Source: Methylocystis suflitae (GTDB lineage Bacteria; Pseudomonadota; Alphaproteobacteria; Rhizobiales; Beijerinckiaceae). Taken from it: DNA of 35,352 bases. This document shows positions 1 through 8,569 of this stretch, one piece after another; positions within the stretch are counted from its first letter, which is position 1, and each line of letters opens with the position of its first letter. Below the pieces are notes generated by a model. It was not told the DNA's origin and did not search any database. It saw only the letters and a program-made list of their open reading frames with translations. The stretch spans positions 1-35,352 of the forward strand of contig NZ_JAMRYX010000196.1 in the NCBI RefSeq assembly GCF_024448135.1. The letters are read 5' to 3'. The position numbers and the translations under genes are program-made.

Positions 1-57
1 GTTCATCCAACGTAAAGACTCTCCGCGCCAAAACAGACGGCGAGAACGCGACGCGGC

Positions 58-72
58 CCCCTGTCGCAGGGG
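58..72 (+). terminator. Terminator-like hairpin upstream of sucD
   Basis: A 6-bp stem (CCCCTG with CAGGGG) closes a TCG loop and is followed by CTTT. It may end transcription of whatever lies before the window. The first 203 bases show no convincing coding frame: all three plus frames hit stops within about 110 bases. The sucC gene expected before sucD must therefore end before or just at the window edge. There is no long T run, so the call is weak. Confidence 0.3.
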
Positions 73-203
73 CTTTCGCCGCCTTGTGCGGCTGAGCTTT
101 TGTCAATAGGTTCCGCGCGGGCGACGACGGGCGGCGGCTCCGGTTTTTCGCTTCATTCAAAGGCGCGCGCGCCGTTTTCGCTTGCTCTCGGGATTTGCGC
201 TTC

Positions 204-1088
204 ATGTCCGTGCTGATCGACAAGAACACCAAAGTCATCACTCAAGGCTTCACCGGCAAGACCGCCACCTTCCACTCCGTCCAGGCGCTCGACTACGGCA
301 CCAAAATGGTCGGCGGCGTCTCGCCCGGCAAAGGCGGCTCGATCCATCTCGATCTTCCGGTCTTCGACACGGTCCTCGAGGCGCGCGAAAAGACCGGTGC
401 CGACGCCTCCGTGGTCTATGTGCCCCCGCCGGGCGCCGCCGACGCCATCTGCGAGGCGATCGAGGCGGAGATCCCGCTGATCGTCTGCATCACCGAGGGC
501 GTTCCGGTTCAGGACATGATCCGCGTCAAACGCGCGCTTTGCGGCTCGAAGTCCCGCCTCATCGGCCCCAACTGCCCGGGCGTCGTCACCGCCGGCGAGA
601 GCAAGATCGGCATCATGCCCGGCAATATTTTCTCGCCCGGCTCGGTCGGCGTCGTGTCGCGCTCCGGCACCCTCACCTATGAGGCCGTGTTCCAGACGAC
701 GCGCGAAGGCTTAGGTCAGACGACAGCCGTCGGCATCGGCGGCGATCCCGTCAAAGGCACGGATTTTATTGAAGTGCTGGAGTTGTTTCTCGCAGACGAG
801 GCAACTAAGTCCATCATTATGATCGGCGAGATCGGCGGGGCGGCGGAGGAAGACGCGGCCCAATTCTTGAAAGACGAAGCTAAGCGCGGCCGCAAGAAGC
901 CGGTGGTCGGGTTCATTGCGGGCCGCACCGCGCCTCCCGGCCGCCGCATGGGTCATGCGGGCGCGATCGTCTCGGGCGGCAAAGGCGACGCCGAAAGTAA
1001 AATCGCAGCCATGGAGTCGGCGGGCATCAAAGTGTCGCCCTCGCCTGCAAGGCTGGGAAAGACCTTGGTCGAAGCGCTGAAGGGCTAG
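204..1088 (+). CDS. sucD: Succinate-CoA ligase (ADP/GDP-forming), alpha subunit
   Basis: This is the alpha subunit of succinyl-CoA synthetase, which couples succinyl-CoA to succinate conversion to nucleoside triphosphate formation in the TCA cycle. The 294-residue length is normal for the family. Seen: an N-terminal CoA-binding Rossmann region starting [17 protein letters not shown], the GPNCPG segment mid-protein, and the GHAGAI active-site loop, whose His251 is the residue phosphorylated in this family. The ATG at 204 is chosen over an in-frame TTG at 195 because known SucD proteins begin MSVLI or MSIL. The beta subunit (sucC) is not in the window. The sucA gene follows after 69 bases on the same strand, the usual alphaproteobacterial order. 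Confidence 0.97.
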   Translation: MSVLIDKNTKVITQGFTGKTATFHSVQALDYGTKMVGGVSPGKGGSIHLDLPVFDTVLEAREKTGADASVVYVPPPGAADAICEAIEAEIPLIVCITEGVPVQDMIRVKRALCGSKSRLIGPNCPGVVTAGESKIGIMPGNIFSPGSVGVVSRSGTLTYEAVFQTTREGLGQTTAVGIGGDPVKGTDFIEVLELFLADEATKSIIMIGEIGGAAEEDAAQFLKDEAKRGRKKPVVGFIAGRTAPPGRRMGHAGAIVSGGKGDAESKIAAMESAGIKVSPSPARLGKTLVEALKG

Positions 1089-1157
1089 CGCTGGCCCGCT
1101 CATCGCTTCGAAAGTCGTCGGCGGCTTTGAGCGCCGGCGCTTTTGGGAAAGATTGAG

Positions 1158-4148
1158 ATGGCGCGTTTTGAAACCAATGGCGGCGCCGGACCCGCCGCGC
1201 CCGTGGGCGCGCGCTCGCCGCAAAATGACTTTCTCGCGTCGACATCCTTTCTGCAGGGCGCGAACGCCGCCTATCTCGAGAGCCTGCTTGCGGCCTATGA
1301 GGCCGATCCCTCCTCGGTGAGCGCCGACTGGCGCAGTTTTTTTGCTGAGATGGGCCTGCGACCACAGGAGACGGCCGTCGCCGACGGCCCGAGCTGGGCG
1401 CGGCGCGACTGGCCGCAGCCGCAAAACGGCGAATGGGTGAACGCGATCGTCGGCGAGGCGCCGGCGCCTATGAAATCGCCAGTTGCTCCTGTCCCCGCGC
1501 CGGCGCCCGGCGGCGAGGACGTGTTGCGGGCGACGCGCGACTCCGTCCGCGCCCTGATGATGATCCGCGCCTATCGCATGCGCGGCCATCTGCACGCCAA
1601 TCTCGATCCGCTGGGACTGGAGCAGCGCTACGATCACGGCGAGCTCAATCCGCAGACCTACGGTTTCACCGACGAGGACTACGAGCGCAAAATCTTCCTC
1701 GATGGCGTGTTGGGGATGCGATACGCCACGCTCTTTGAAATGGTGACGATCCTGCGCCGCACCTATTGCGGGACGATCGGCTTCGAATTCATGCATATCT
1801 CCAATCCGGAGGAGAAGGCCTGGCTGCAGGCGCGCATCGAAGGGCCGAAGAAGGAGATCGTCTTCACGCCGGAAGGCAAGCGCGCGATCCTGAACAAGCT
1901 CGTCGAGGCGGAAGGTTTCGAAAAGTTCCTCGACGTCAAATACACCGGCACCAAGCGCTTTGGCCTCGACGGCGCCGAATCCATTGTTCCGGCGCTGGAG
2001 CAGATCATCAAGCGCGGCGGCGCGCTCGGCGTCCAGGAAATCGTGCTCGGCATGGCGCACCGCGGCCGTCTCAACTTGCTTTCGCAGGTGATGGCGAAGC
2101 CGCATCGCGCGCTGTTTCACGAATTCAAGGGCGGCTCCTTCCTGCCGGATGAAGTCGAAGGCTCCGGCGACGTCAAATATCACCTCGGCGCGTCATCGGA
2201 TCGCGTGTTCGACGACAACAAGGTGCATCTCTCGCTCACCGCCAATCCGTCGCATCTTGAGATCGTCGATCCGGTCGTGCTCGGCAAAGTGCGCGCCAAG
2301 CAGGACCAGCATCATTGCGCCGACGGCGATCGCCGCTCGGTGATGCCGCTCCTCATCCACGGCGACGCGGCCTTCGCCGGCCAGGGCGTCGTCGCGGAAT
2401 GTTTCGGCCTTTCCGGATTGAAGGGGCATCGCACCGGCGGCTCGATCCACTTCATCATCAACAATCAGATCGGCTTCACCACCTATCCGCGCTACTCGCG
2501 GTCCTCGCCCTATCCGTCCGACGTCGCGAAGATGGTCGAGGCGCCGATTCTTCACGTGAATGGCGACGACCCGGAGGCGGTCGTCTTCGCCGCGCGCGTC
2601 GCCGCCGAATTCCGTCAGCAGTTCCAAAAGCCCGTCGTCATCGACATGTGGTGCTATCGCCGCTTCGGCCATAATGAGGGCGACGAGCCGGGATTCACCC
2701 AGCCGCTGATGTATAAGAAGATCCGGGCGCATCGAACGGCGCTCGATATCTATGCGGACCGCCTGATCGCGGAAGGCGTCACGACTCGCGAAGACGTCGA
2801 TCGCATGAAGGAGGACTGGCGCACCCGGCTGAACGCAGAGTTCGAAGCGGGCCAGAGCTACAAGCCCAACAAGGCGGATTGGCTCGACGGCCGCTGGGCG
2901 GGAAAAAAATCGGGCTGGCAACTCTCGGAAAACGAACGTCGCGGACAGACCGGCGTGGCGCTCGAGACGCTGCAGCACATCGGCGCCGAGATCACCTCGA
3001 CGCCGCCCGATTTTCACGCCCACCGCACGATCCAGCGTTTTCTCGACAATCGGAAGGCGGCCATCGAACATGGCGGGCCGATCGACTGGGCGACGGCCGA
3101 AGCGCTGGCGATCAGTTCGCTGCTCTATGAAGGCTACAATGTGCGGCTCTCGGGGCAGGACAGCGAGCGCGGCACCTTTTCGCAACGTCACAGCGTGCTC
3201 ATCGATCAGGAGAACGAAGCCCGTTATCTGCCCTTCAATCACATCGCCGAAGGCCAGGGCCGCTACGAAGTCGTCAATTCGATGCTTTCTGAGGAGGCGG
3301 TGCTCGGCTTCGAATATGGCTATTCGCTGGCCGAGCCCGACGCGCTGGTGTTGTGGGAGGCGCAATTCGGCGATTTCGCCAATGGCGCGCAGGTCGTCTT
3401 CGACCAGTTCATTTCATCGGCCGAGCGCAAGTGGCTGCGCATGTCGGGACTCGTCTGCCTCTTGCCGCATGGCTACGAAGGCCAGGGTCCGGAACATTCC
3501 TCCGCGCGGCTCGAGCGCTATCTGCAGCTGTGCGCCGAAGACAATATGCAGGTGGCCAATTGCACGACGCCCGCGAACTACTTCCATATCCTTCGCCGTC
3601 AGCTGCACAGAAGCTTCCGCAAGCCGCTGGTGCTGATGACGCCGAAATCGCTGCTGCGACACAAGCGCGCCGTCTCGCGGCTCGGCGAGATGGGCATGGC
3701 CTCAAGCTTTCAGCGGCTGCTCCTCGACGACGCCGAGACGGCGCCGACGGAGACGTTCGTCCTCAAAGCCGACGAAAACATTCGCCGGGTCATTTTGTGT
3801 TCCGGCAAGGTCTATTACGATCTTCTGGACGAACGCGAGAAACGCGGCGTCGACGACGTGTATCTGCTGCGGGTCGAGCAGCTCTATCCTTTTCCGCTCA
3901 AAGGCCTCGTCGCGGCGCTCGGGCGCTTCAAGAACGCCGACGTCGTGTGGTGCCAGGAAGAGCCCAAGAACATGGGCGCCTGGTCCTTCGTCGATTCCTA
4001 TCTCGAATGGGTGCTGACGCAGATCGGCGGCAAGTCGAAGCGCGCGCGCTATGTCGGACGCCCCGCTTCGGCCTCGACCGCGGCGGGCACGATGTCGCGC
4101 CATCTCGCGCAGTTGAAGACGTTTTTGGAGGAGGCGTTCGCGCCTTAG
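1158..4148 (+). CDS. sucA: 2-oxoglutarate dehydrogenase E1 component
   Basis: This is the thiamine-diphosphate-dependent E1 subunit of the 2-oxoglutarate dehydrogenase complex. It decarboxylates 2-oxoglutarate and succinylates the lipoyl group of E2. At 996 residues it has the full family length. Seen: the N-terminal E2-binding segment (SFLQGANAAYLESLLAAYEA, then DWRSFF), the GMAHRGRLN motif, the ThDP/Mg region HGDAAFAGQG followed by NNQIGFTT, RRFGHNEGDEP, and a C-terminal transketolase-like half with EGQGPEHSSARLER. The ATG at 1158 has GGGAAAG just upstream; an in-frame TTG at 1143 would add only five residues. It sits 27 bases before sucB and is probably cotranscribed with it and with sucD. 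Confidence 0.97.
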   Translation: MARFETNGGAGPAAPVGARSPQNDFLASTSFLQGANAAYLESLLAAYEADPSSVSADWRSFFAEMGLRPQETAVADGPSWARRDWPQPQNGEWVNAIVGEAPAPMKSPVAPVPAPAPGGEDVLRATRDSVRALMMIRAYRMRGHLHANLDPLGLEQRYDHGELNPQTYGFTDEDYERKIFLDGVLGMRYATLFEMVTILRRTYCGTIGFEFMHISNPEEKAWLQARIEGPKKEIVFTPEGKRAILNKLVEAEGFEKFLDVKYTGTKRFGLDGAESIVPALEQIIKRGGALGVQEIVLGMAHRGRLNLLSQVMAKPHRALFHEFKGGSFLPDEVEGSGDVKYHLGASSDRVFDDNKVHLSLTANPSHLEIVDPVVLGKVRAKQDQHHCADGDRRSVMPLLIHGDAAFAGQGVVAECFGLSGLKGHRTGGSIHFIINNQIGFTTYPRYSRSSPYPSDVAKMVEAPILHVNGDDPEAVVFAARVAAEFRQQFQKPVVIDMWCYRRFGHNEGDEPGFTQPLMYKKIRAHRTALDIYADRLIAEGVTTREDVDRMKEDWRTRLNAEFEAGQSYKPNKADWLDGRWAGKKSGWQLSENERRGQTGVALETLQHIGAEITSTPPDFHAHRTIQRFLDNRKAAIEHGGPIDWATAEALAISSLLYEGYNVRLSGQDSERGTFSQRHSVLIDQENEARYLPFNHIAEGQGRYEVVNSMLSEEAVLGFEYGYSLAEPDALVLWEAQFGDFANGAQVVFDQFISSAERKWLRMSGLVCLLPHGYEGQGPEHSSARLERYLQLCAEDNMQVANCTTPANYFHILRRQLHRSFRKPLVLMTPKSLLRHKRAVSRLGEMGMASSFQRLLLDDAETAPTETFVLKADENIRRVILCSGKVYYDLLDEREKRGVDDVYLLRVEQLYPFPLKGLVAALGRFKNADVVWCQEEPKNMGAWSFVDSYLEWVLTQIGGKSKRARYVGRPASASTAAGTMSRHLAQLKTFLEEAFAP

Positions 4149-4175
4149 CACGCGACGCCAGCAAAGAGAGAGCCG

Positions 4176-5456
4176 ATGGCTGAAATTCGTGTCCCGACCT
4201 TGGGCGAATCGGTGACTGAAGCGACCATCGGCCGCTGGTTCAAGAAGGCGGGCGACGCGGTGCGCGCGGATGAGGCGCTCGCCGAGCTCGAGACCGACAA
4301 AGTGACGCTCGAAGTCAACGCCCCCGCCGCCGGCGTGCTCGCCGAGATCGTCGCCAAGGAGGGCGAAACTGTCGCTCCTGGCGCGCTGCTCGGACAGATC
4401 GCCGAGGGCGCCGCGGCGCCGGCGAAGAGCGGCGAGACCGCCGGCAAAGGCCCCGCGCCGAAACCGGCGCCGGCCCCCGCAGCGCCTGCGCCCAAATCCG
4501 CTTCGGCGACGGCCGCGACGACGATGCCGCCGGCGCCCTCCGCCGCCAAGATCGCCGTCGAGCAGGGGATCGACATCGCTCAGGTTCCCGGCAGCGGCAA
4601 GCGCGGTCAGGCGCTGAAGTCCGACGTCGTTCAATTCGCCGCGCGTCAGGCGGCTGCCCCGCAGCCCGCGCAGGAAGGCCGCGTCCCGGAGCTTCCGGCG
4701 CAGGAAGCGCGTGTCGAGGCGCCGGCGCCCCGCGTTCCCATCCCGCAGGAAGACGCCCGCCGCGAAGAGCGGGTGAAGATGACGCGCTTGCGTCAGACGA
4801 TCGCCCGCCGGCTGAAAGAAGCGCAAAACACCGCCGCCATGCTGACGACGTTCAACGAAGTCGACATGTCGGCGCTCATCGACTTGCGCAAACGCTACAA
4901 GGAGGCGTTCGAGAAGCGGCACGGCGTGAAGCTTGGCTTCATGGGCTTCTTCGTGAAGGCCTGTTGCCAGGCGCTGGAGGAGATCCCCGCCGTCAATGCG
5001 GAGATCGACGGGACGGACATTATCTACAAGCGCTTCTGCCACATCGGCGTCGCCGTCGGCACGGAGAAGGGACTCGTCGTGCCGGTGGTGCGCGATGCAG
5101 AGCGTCTGTCGCTCGCCGAGATCGAAAAAACCATCGCCGAACTCGGCCGCAAAGCGCGCGAGAGCGCGCTCGACATCGCCGATCTGCAGGGCGGCACCTT
5201 CACGATTTCCAATGGCGGCGTCTATGGTTCGCTGATGTCCACGCCGATCCTGAATGCGCCGCAATCGGGCATTCTCGGCATGCACAAGATTCAGGAGCGC
5301 GCTGTGGTCGTCGACGGCAAGATCGAAGCGCGGCCGATGATGTATCTGGCGCTTTCCTACGATCACCGTGTCGTCGACGGGAAGGAGGCCGTGACTTTCC
5401 TGGTGCGCGTCAAAGAGTTGCTCGAAGATCCTGCACGGCTGGCGCTCGGCCTGTAG
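4176..5456 (+). CDS. sucB: 2-oxoglutarate dehydrogenase E2 (dihydrolipoyl succinyltransferase)
   Basis: This is the core E2 of the 2-oxoglutarate dehydrogenase complex; it moves the succinyl group from lipoamide to CoA. Domain order in 426 residues: one lipoyl domain (residues 1-77) with the lipoylated Lys42 in ETDKVTLEV; a long Ala/Pro linker; a peripheral-subunit-binding domain around 120-150 ([20 protein letters not shown]); a second linker; and the acyltransferase domain with the catalytic SYDHRVVDG motif (His397, Asp401). The end [12 protein letters not shown] is typical. GAGAG lies just before the ATG. The third subunit gene, lpd, often next in this operon, does not follow here; a DUF1150 gene does. 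Confidence 0.97.
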   Translation: MAEIRVPTLGESVTEATIGRWFKKAGDAVRADEALAELETDKVTLEVNAPAAGVLAEIVAKEGETVAPGALLGQIAEGAAAPAKSGETAGKGPAPKPAPAPAAPAPKSASATAATTMPPAPSAAKIAVEQGIDIAQVPGSGKRGQALKSDVVQFAARQAAAPQPAQEGRVPELPAQEARVEAPAPRVPIPQEDARREERVKMTRLRQTIARRLKEAQNTAAMLTTFNEVDMSALIDLRKRYKEAFEKRHGVKLGFMGFFVKACCQALEEIPAVNAEIDGTDIIYKRFCHIGVAVGTEKGLVVPVVRDAERLSLAEIEKTIAELGRKARESALDIADLQGGTFTISNGGVYGSLMSTPILNAPQSGILGMHKIQERAVVVDGKIEARPMMYLALSYDHRVVDGKEAVTFLVRVKELLEDPARLALGL

Positions 5457-5465
5457 CCGCGACCC

Positions 5466-5527
5466 CTTCAAAATCTCCAAAGGCTACACATCTATTTTCA
5501 GACGGCGCGCCGCCTAAGGGCGCCGTC
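5466..5527 (+). promoter_or_regulatory. Possible heat-shock promoter and 5' hairpin before the DUF1150 gene
   Basis: CTTCAA (5466-5471), a 17-base spacer and CATCTA (5489-5494) resemble an RpoH-type promoter (CTTGAA with CATnTA); the -35 differs at one base. Six bases after the -10, an 8-bp stem (GACGGCGC 5501-5508, GCGCCGTC 5520-5527) would form at the very 5' end of the transcript. The layout matches that in front of hsp20 at 7797-7886. The hairpin lacks a T run and precedes a gene, so a leader structure fits better than a terminator for sucB, though a terminator remains possible. Confidence 0.35.
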
Positions 5528-5559
5528 GGCGGGGCGAAAGGACCGCCATGGAGGTAGAG

Positions 5560-5829
5560 ATGGAAATGAAAACCGCCACCGAAACCAGAGAGTCTCCGCT
5601 GACGCCGGAGCAGTTCGCGCATCTTGGCGATGGCCTCATCGCTTATGTGCGGTCGATGCGCTCGGAAGACGTCAACCGGCTTTACCCGCAGGCGCCGCAG
5701 ATCGCGCCAGGGCTGACGATCTTTGCGCTTTTCGGTGCGGATGGCGCGCCGATCGTGCTTGCGGATTCGGAAGAAGGCTGCATCGGCAACGCCCGTGAAA
5801 ACCATCTCCAGATGGTGAGCCTGCACTAA
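5560..5829 (+). CDS. DUF1150 family small protein
   Basis: A conserved alphaproteobacterial family of unknown biochemical function. The 89-residue product is recognised by LTPEQFAHLGDGLIAYVR, then DVNRLYPQAPQIAPG, then ALFGADGAPIVLADS near the C-terminus, ending in HLQMVSLH. From family knowledge, DUF1150 genes in Rhizobiales often sit beside an hsp20 gene; here hsp20 lies about 1.5 kb away with a membrane protein gene between. Start choice: GGAGGT at 5550-5555 suits ATG 5560 (4-base gap) or ATG 5566 (10-base gap). ATG 5548 has its own AAAGGA and cannot be excluded. No signal peptide or membrane segment is seen, so it is probably cytoplasmic. Confidence 0.85.
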   Translation: MEMKTATETRESPLTPEQFAHLGDGLIAYVRSMRSEDVNRLYPQAPQIAPGLTIFALFGADGAPIVLADSEEGCIGNARENHLQMVSLH

Positions 5830-5843
5830 CCCTCCCACAACAG

Positions 5844-5864
5844 AGGCGCGCCGCCGGCGCGCCT
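5844..5864. terminator. Hairpin between convergent genes
   Basis: A perfect 9-bp stem (AGGCGCGCC with GGCGCGCCT) closes a 3-base loop in the 68-base gap between the DUF1150 gene and the convergent CNNM/CorC-type gene. Position and symmetry suit a bidirectional terminator. There is no T run on either side. Confidence 0.45.
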
Positions 5865-5897
5865 GCAGCCCGGCCCAAATTAAGCGCAACGCATCCG

Positions 5898-7208
5898 TTA
5901 GCTTCTCTGCTGTGCGCCGTTGTGGCTCTCGGCGGTGAGCTTTGACGCGAGCACCTTGTCGAGTCGGCGTCCGTCAAGGTCGATGACCTCAAAGCGCCAT
6001 CCGAGCTTCTCCACCGTTTCGCCCAGAGTCGGAAACCGGATGAGCCCGTCGAGGACAAGGCCGGCCACCGTTTCAAAGCTCCTGTTCTCGGGGAGCGCAA
6101 CGTGCAAGAGCTCGGCCATTTCGTCGACCGGCATCCAGCCGGCGAGCAGCCAGCTGCCGTCTTCGCGCTGAAGCGCCTCGGGCTCCTCATGCCCCTCGTC
6201 GGACCTGAACGCGCCGGCGATGGCGTCGAGAATATCGGCCGGCGTCACCACGCCTTCGAAATGGCCATATTCGTCGTGCACGAGCGCCATCGGCGTCTCG
6301 GCTTCGCGCAAAACATTCAGCGCGTCGAGCGCGTCGATCGAATCGGGCACGACCGGCGCCGAGCGAACATGGGCTTCGAGGTCGAGCGGCTCGCCGCGTA
6401 GCGCGGGCCCTAGCAGGTCTCGGATCAGCAGGACGCCGATCATGTCGTCCATATCGCCCCGGCTGACCGGCAGACGCGCATGGGAGGTCTCGATGAGCCT
6501 CCCGCGCAGAATGTTCTCCGGCTCGCCGAGATTGAGCCAGTCCACCTCCGTGCGCGGGGTCATCAGCGCACGCGCGGCGCGGTCGCCCAGCCGCAACACG
6601 CCCGCGATCATCTGCTGTTCGTCGGCCTCGATCGCCCCCGCCGAATGCGCCTCGGCGACGAAGGTCTTGATTTCCTCGTCGGTGACCGAGGACTGGAGTT
6701 CACTCGCCTGGCCGACGAACAGCAAGATGAGCTTCGTCGACTCATCGAGCAGCCAGACCACCGGCGTGCCCAGAGTGGAAAGCAACGTCATCGGCGCCGC
6801 CATGCGGCAGGCGATGGCTTCCGCATGGCGCAGCGCGATGTTCTTGGGCAGCAATTCGCCGATCACGACGGAAAGATAGGTGATGAAGCCGATGACGCCG
6901 CCATAGCCGATCCAGTCCGCCGCAGGTTCCGAGAGACCAAGCGCACGCAACTCTTGCGAAAGCCGCTGACCAAGCGCGGCGCCGGAAAAGGCGCCCGCGA
7001 GGATTCCGACGAGCGTGATCCCGATCTGAACGGTGGAGAGGAAGCGACCCGGATCTTCCGCCAGCGCAAGGGCGGCGGCGGCGCCGCGGCGACCTTCGGC
7101 GGCCAAAGTCTTCAGCCGCACTTTGCGCGACGAAACGATGGCGAGTTCGGACAACGAGAAAATCCCGTTGATGACTATCAATACAAGCGCGACGGCTAGC
7201 TCGAACAT
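5898..7208 (-). CDS. CNNM/CorC-type (hemolysin-family) membrane protein with CBS domains
   Basis: An inner-membrane protein of the DUF21 (CNNM)-CBS-CorC_HlyC family, whose members are linked to Mg/Co efflux or membrane ion homeostasis; the hemolysin label is historical. The 436 residues hold an N-terminal CNNM transmembrane domain (about 1-190: FELAVALVLIVINGIFSLSE, a helix with GITLVGILAGAF, then the GYGGVIGFITYLSVVIGELL region with the conserved ELLPK). Next come two CBS motifs (about 205-330, starting MTPRTEVDWL and ending VVTPADILDAI). A C-terminal CorC/HlyC domain follows (about 350-425, with LVLDGLIRFPTLGE). It has no other gene in its transcription unit. Substrate cannot be assigned. 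Confidence 0.93.
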   Translation of the reverse strand: MFELAVALVLIVINGIFSLSELAIVSSRKVRLKTLAAEGRRGAAAALALAEDPGRFLSTVQIGITLVGILAGAFSGAALGQRLSQELRALGLSEPAADWIGYGGVIGFITYLSVVIGELLPKNIALRHAEAIACRMAAPMTLLSTLGTPVVWLLDESTKLILLFVGQASELQSSVTDEEIKTFVAEAHSAGAIEADEQQMIAGVLRLGDRAARALMTPRTEVDWLNLGEPENILRGRLIETSHARLPVSRGDMDDMIGVLLIRDLLGPALRGEPLDLEAHVRSAPVVPDSIDALDALNVLREAETPMALVHDEYGHFEGVVTPADILDAIAGAFRSDEGHEEPEALQREDGSWLLAGWMPVDEMAELLHVALPENRSFETVAGLVLDGLIRFPTLGETVEKLGWRFEVIDLDGRRLDKVLASKLTAESHNGAQQRS

Positions 7209-7370
7209 GACACCTGATAGGGCTTTCTGCGCAGGCTCTCAAGCAAATGGCGTCGGCAAGCGGTCGACACGACGGCATTTGTCGCCTGGGCGTCGATAAG
7301 ATCCTGCTCCACCATTTTTGATTTTGAGCAATTCCTTATCGATCACGTCATTCCTATGATCGGGAAGCGC

Positions 7371-7796
7371 TCAGTCGCGGGCCGCGATGTCGATCTTCTT
7401 GACGACCCGCTCCGGCTCGGGCCGCGCCAGATCGATGGAGAGCAGTCCGTTGACGAGATCGGCGCCGAGCACCTGCATCCCTTCGGCCAGGAGAAAGGCG
7501 CGCTGAAACTGCCGCGCGGCGATGCCGCGATGCAGGAAATGGCGCTCTCGATCCTCTGTTTGGCGCCCGCGAATGACGAGCTGATTCTCTTCGAGCGAGA
7601 CGTCGAGCTGGTCGCGGGTGAAGCCCGCGACGGCGAGGGTGATCCGAAGCCGCTCCGGCGCGCTCTCGACGCGCGGAATGCGCTCGATATTATAGGGCGG
7701 GTAGCCGTCGGAAGCGGTGCGGGCGACGCGGTCGAGCGCCCGTTCGATCTCATCAAAGCCGAGCAGAAACGGCGAATTGAGCGGCGGACGCGACAT
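7371..7796 (-). CDS. Small heat-shock protein (Hsp20 / IbpA type)
   Basis: An ATP-independent chaperone that holds unfolding proteins under heat or other stress. The 141-residue protein has an N-terminal arm (MSRPPLNSPFLLGFDEIERA), an alpha-crystallin domain from about residue 35 to 125 (PPYNIERIP, then LRITLAVAGFTRDQLDVSLE, then HRGIAARQFQRAFLLAEG), and the end GLLSIDLARPEPERVVKKID. This is the IbpA-like class A pattern of Rhizobiales. The ATG at 7796 is chosen because the longer frame up to 7982 runs into non-conserved sequence and overlaps the divergent gene's start. Its leader carries a possible heat-shock promoter and a strong hairpin (7797-7886). Confidence 0.93.
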   Translation of the reverse strand: MSRPPLNSPFLLGFDEIERALDRVARTASDGYPPYNIERIPRVESAPERLRITLAVAGFTRDQLDVSLEENQLVIRGRQTEDRERHFLHRGIAARQFQRAFLLAEGMQVLGADLVNGLLSIDLARPEPERVVKKIDIAARD

Positions 7797-7886
7797 GTCA
7801 CTGAAGCCCTGTTGGCGCCTCTTCGGCCGGAGCCCATGAAGCGCTCCGGCCACAGCTATATGACCGGACCGGCCGCGCCATTCAAG
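7797..7886 (-). promoter_or_regulatory. Possible RpoH-type promoter and structured leader of hsp20
   Basis: On the minus strand, CTTGAA (7886-7881), an 18-base spacer and CATATA (7862-7857) match an RpoH-like promoter. Five bases later a perfect 9-bp stem (GGCCGGAGC and GCTCCGGCC, at 7851-7843 and 7833-7825) with a 9-base loop would sit at the RNA 5' end. A second, bulged helix (GAA/UUC plus GCC/GGC) could enclose the AGGG that precedes the ATG. This is compatible with an RNA thermometer like the ROSE elements of rhizobial hsp genes. The ROSE consensus itself was not found, so this is inference. Confidence 0.42.
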
Positions 7887-7969
7887 CGCGGCCGATGCGC
7901 GCGGCCGCCATTGACGCGGGAACGACAAACGCCCATGTGCGATCAAGCTTCCCCTTAAGAGCGGCGACC

Positions 7970-8404
7970 ATGGGCAAAGCACGCCACCTCTTCCTCGCGA
8001 TTGTCCTGGCCGCGTCTTTGAGCGCGCCGGCGGTCGCCGAAACGCCGCCGCCGATCATCGCGCCCGACAGCGAACGCTTCACGCTGACCCCCGCCGAAGG
8101 CGGCTATGTCCGGCTGAATAAAGAGACCGGCGCCCTGTCGTATTGTTCGGTGAAGGACGGCGTCACGGCCTGTCGGCTCGGCGCCGAGGAGCGCGCCGCG
8201 TTTGAGGCGGAGATCGACCGTCTGCGCAAGGAGAACGCCGCGCTCAAAGCGCGCGCCGAGGCCGCGCCCGTCCCGCCCACGGCAAGGCCCAACATGGCGC
8301 CAAGCGAAGAGGAATTCGAGCGCGCGCTCTCCTTTACCGAGCGTTTTCTGCGCCGCATAATGCGCCTCTTCCGCGAAGAGACGTCGCCCGGAGGCGCTCT
8401 GTGA
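7970..8404 (+). CDS. Exported protein of unknown function
   Basis: I do not recognise a named family. The 144-residue product has a clear Sec signal peptide (GKARHLFLAIVLAASLSAPA, likely cut after AVAE or just before it). A short conserved-looking segment follows, with FTLTPAEGGYVRLNKETGAL then SYC, a pattern seen in exported Rhizobiales proteins. Then comes a charged helix likely to form a coiled coil (ERAAFEAEIDRLRKENAALK, about residues 75-100), a Pro-rich spacer and a basic C-terminus. Two Cys (in SYCSV and TACRL) could form a disulfide. The ATG at 7970 begins directly at the signal peptide; the frame is open further upstream (to 7895) but that part looks non-coding. It diverges from hsp20. 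Confidence 0.72.
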   Translation: MGKARHLFLAIVLAASLSAPAVAETPPPIIAPDSERFTLTPAEGGYVRLNKETGALSYCSVKDGVTACRLGAEERAAFEAEIDRLRKENAALKARAEAAPVPPTARPNMAPSEEEFERALSFTERFLRRIMRLFREETSPGGAL

Positions 8405-8569
8405 GGGCCAGAGGGAAGATGCATCCGCAGGAGCGCCCCAATGGCTGATCAGGGACCTTTCGCCAATTGGCCGCATCTCGACAAGCCGCGCCGGCCTGAG
8501 CGGCCGGAGGCCCGGCGCGACGTGCTGCTCCTGCCGAGTTGTGACAAAATATCACAGGAAACCAACCAG

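Noticed and set aside
711-2183. 490-codon open frame on the minus strand
   Set aside because: It lies antisense to sucD and sucA, whose proteins are fully recognised. Its residues are Arg/Asp/His-rich in the way typical of mirror frames in high-GC DNA.
3702-5480. 592-codon open frame on the minus strand
   Set aside because: Antisense to sucA and sucB, with long Arg/Gly runs and no recognisable domain.
7825-7851. CIRCE element (HrcA operator) before hsp20
   Set aside because: The 9-9-9 geometry is the same, but the arms are GGCCGGAGC rather than TTAGCACTC, so HrcA binding is not supported.
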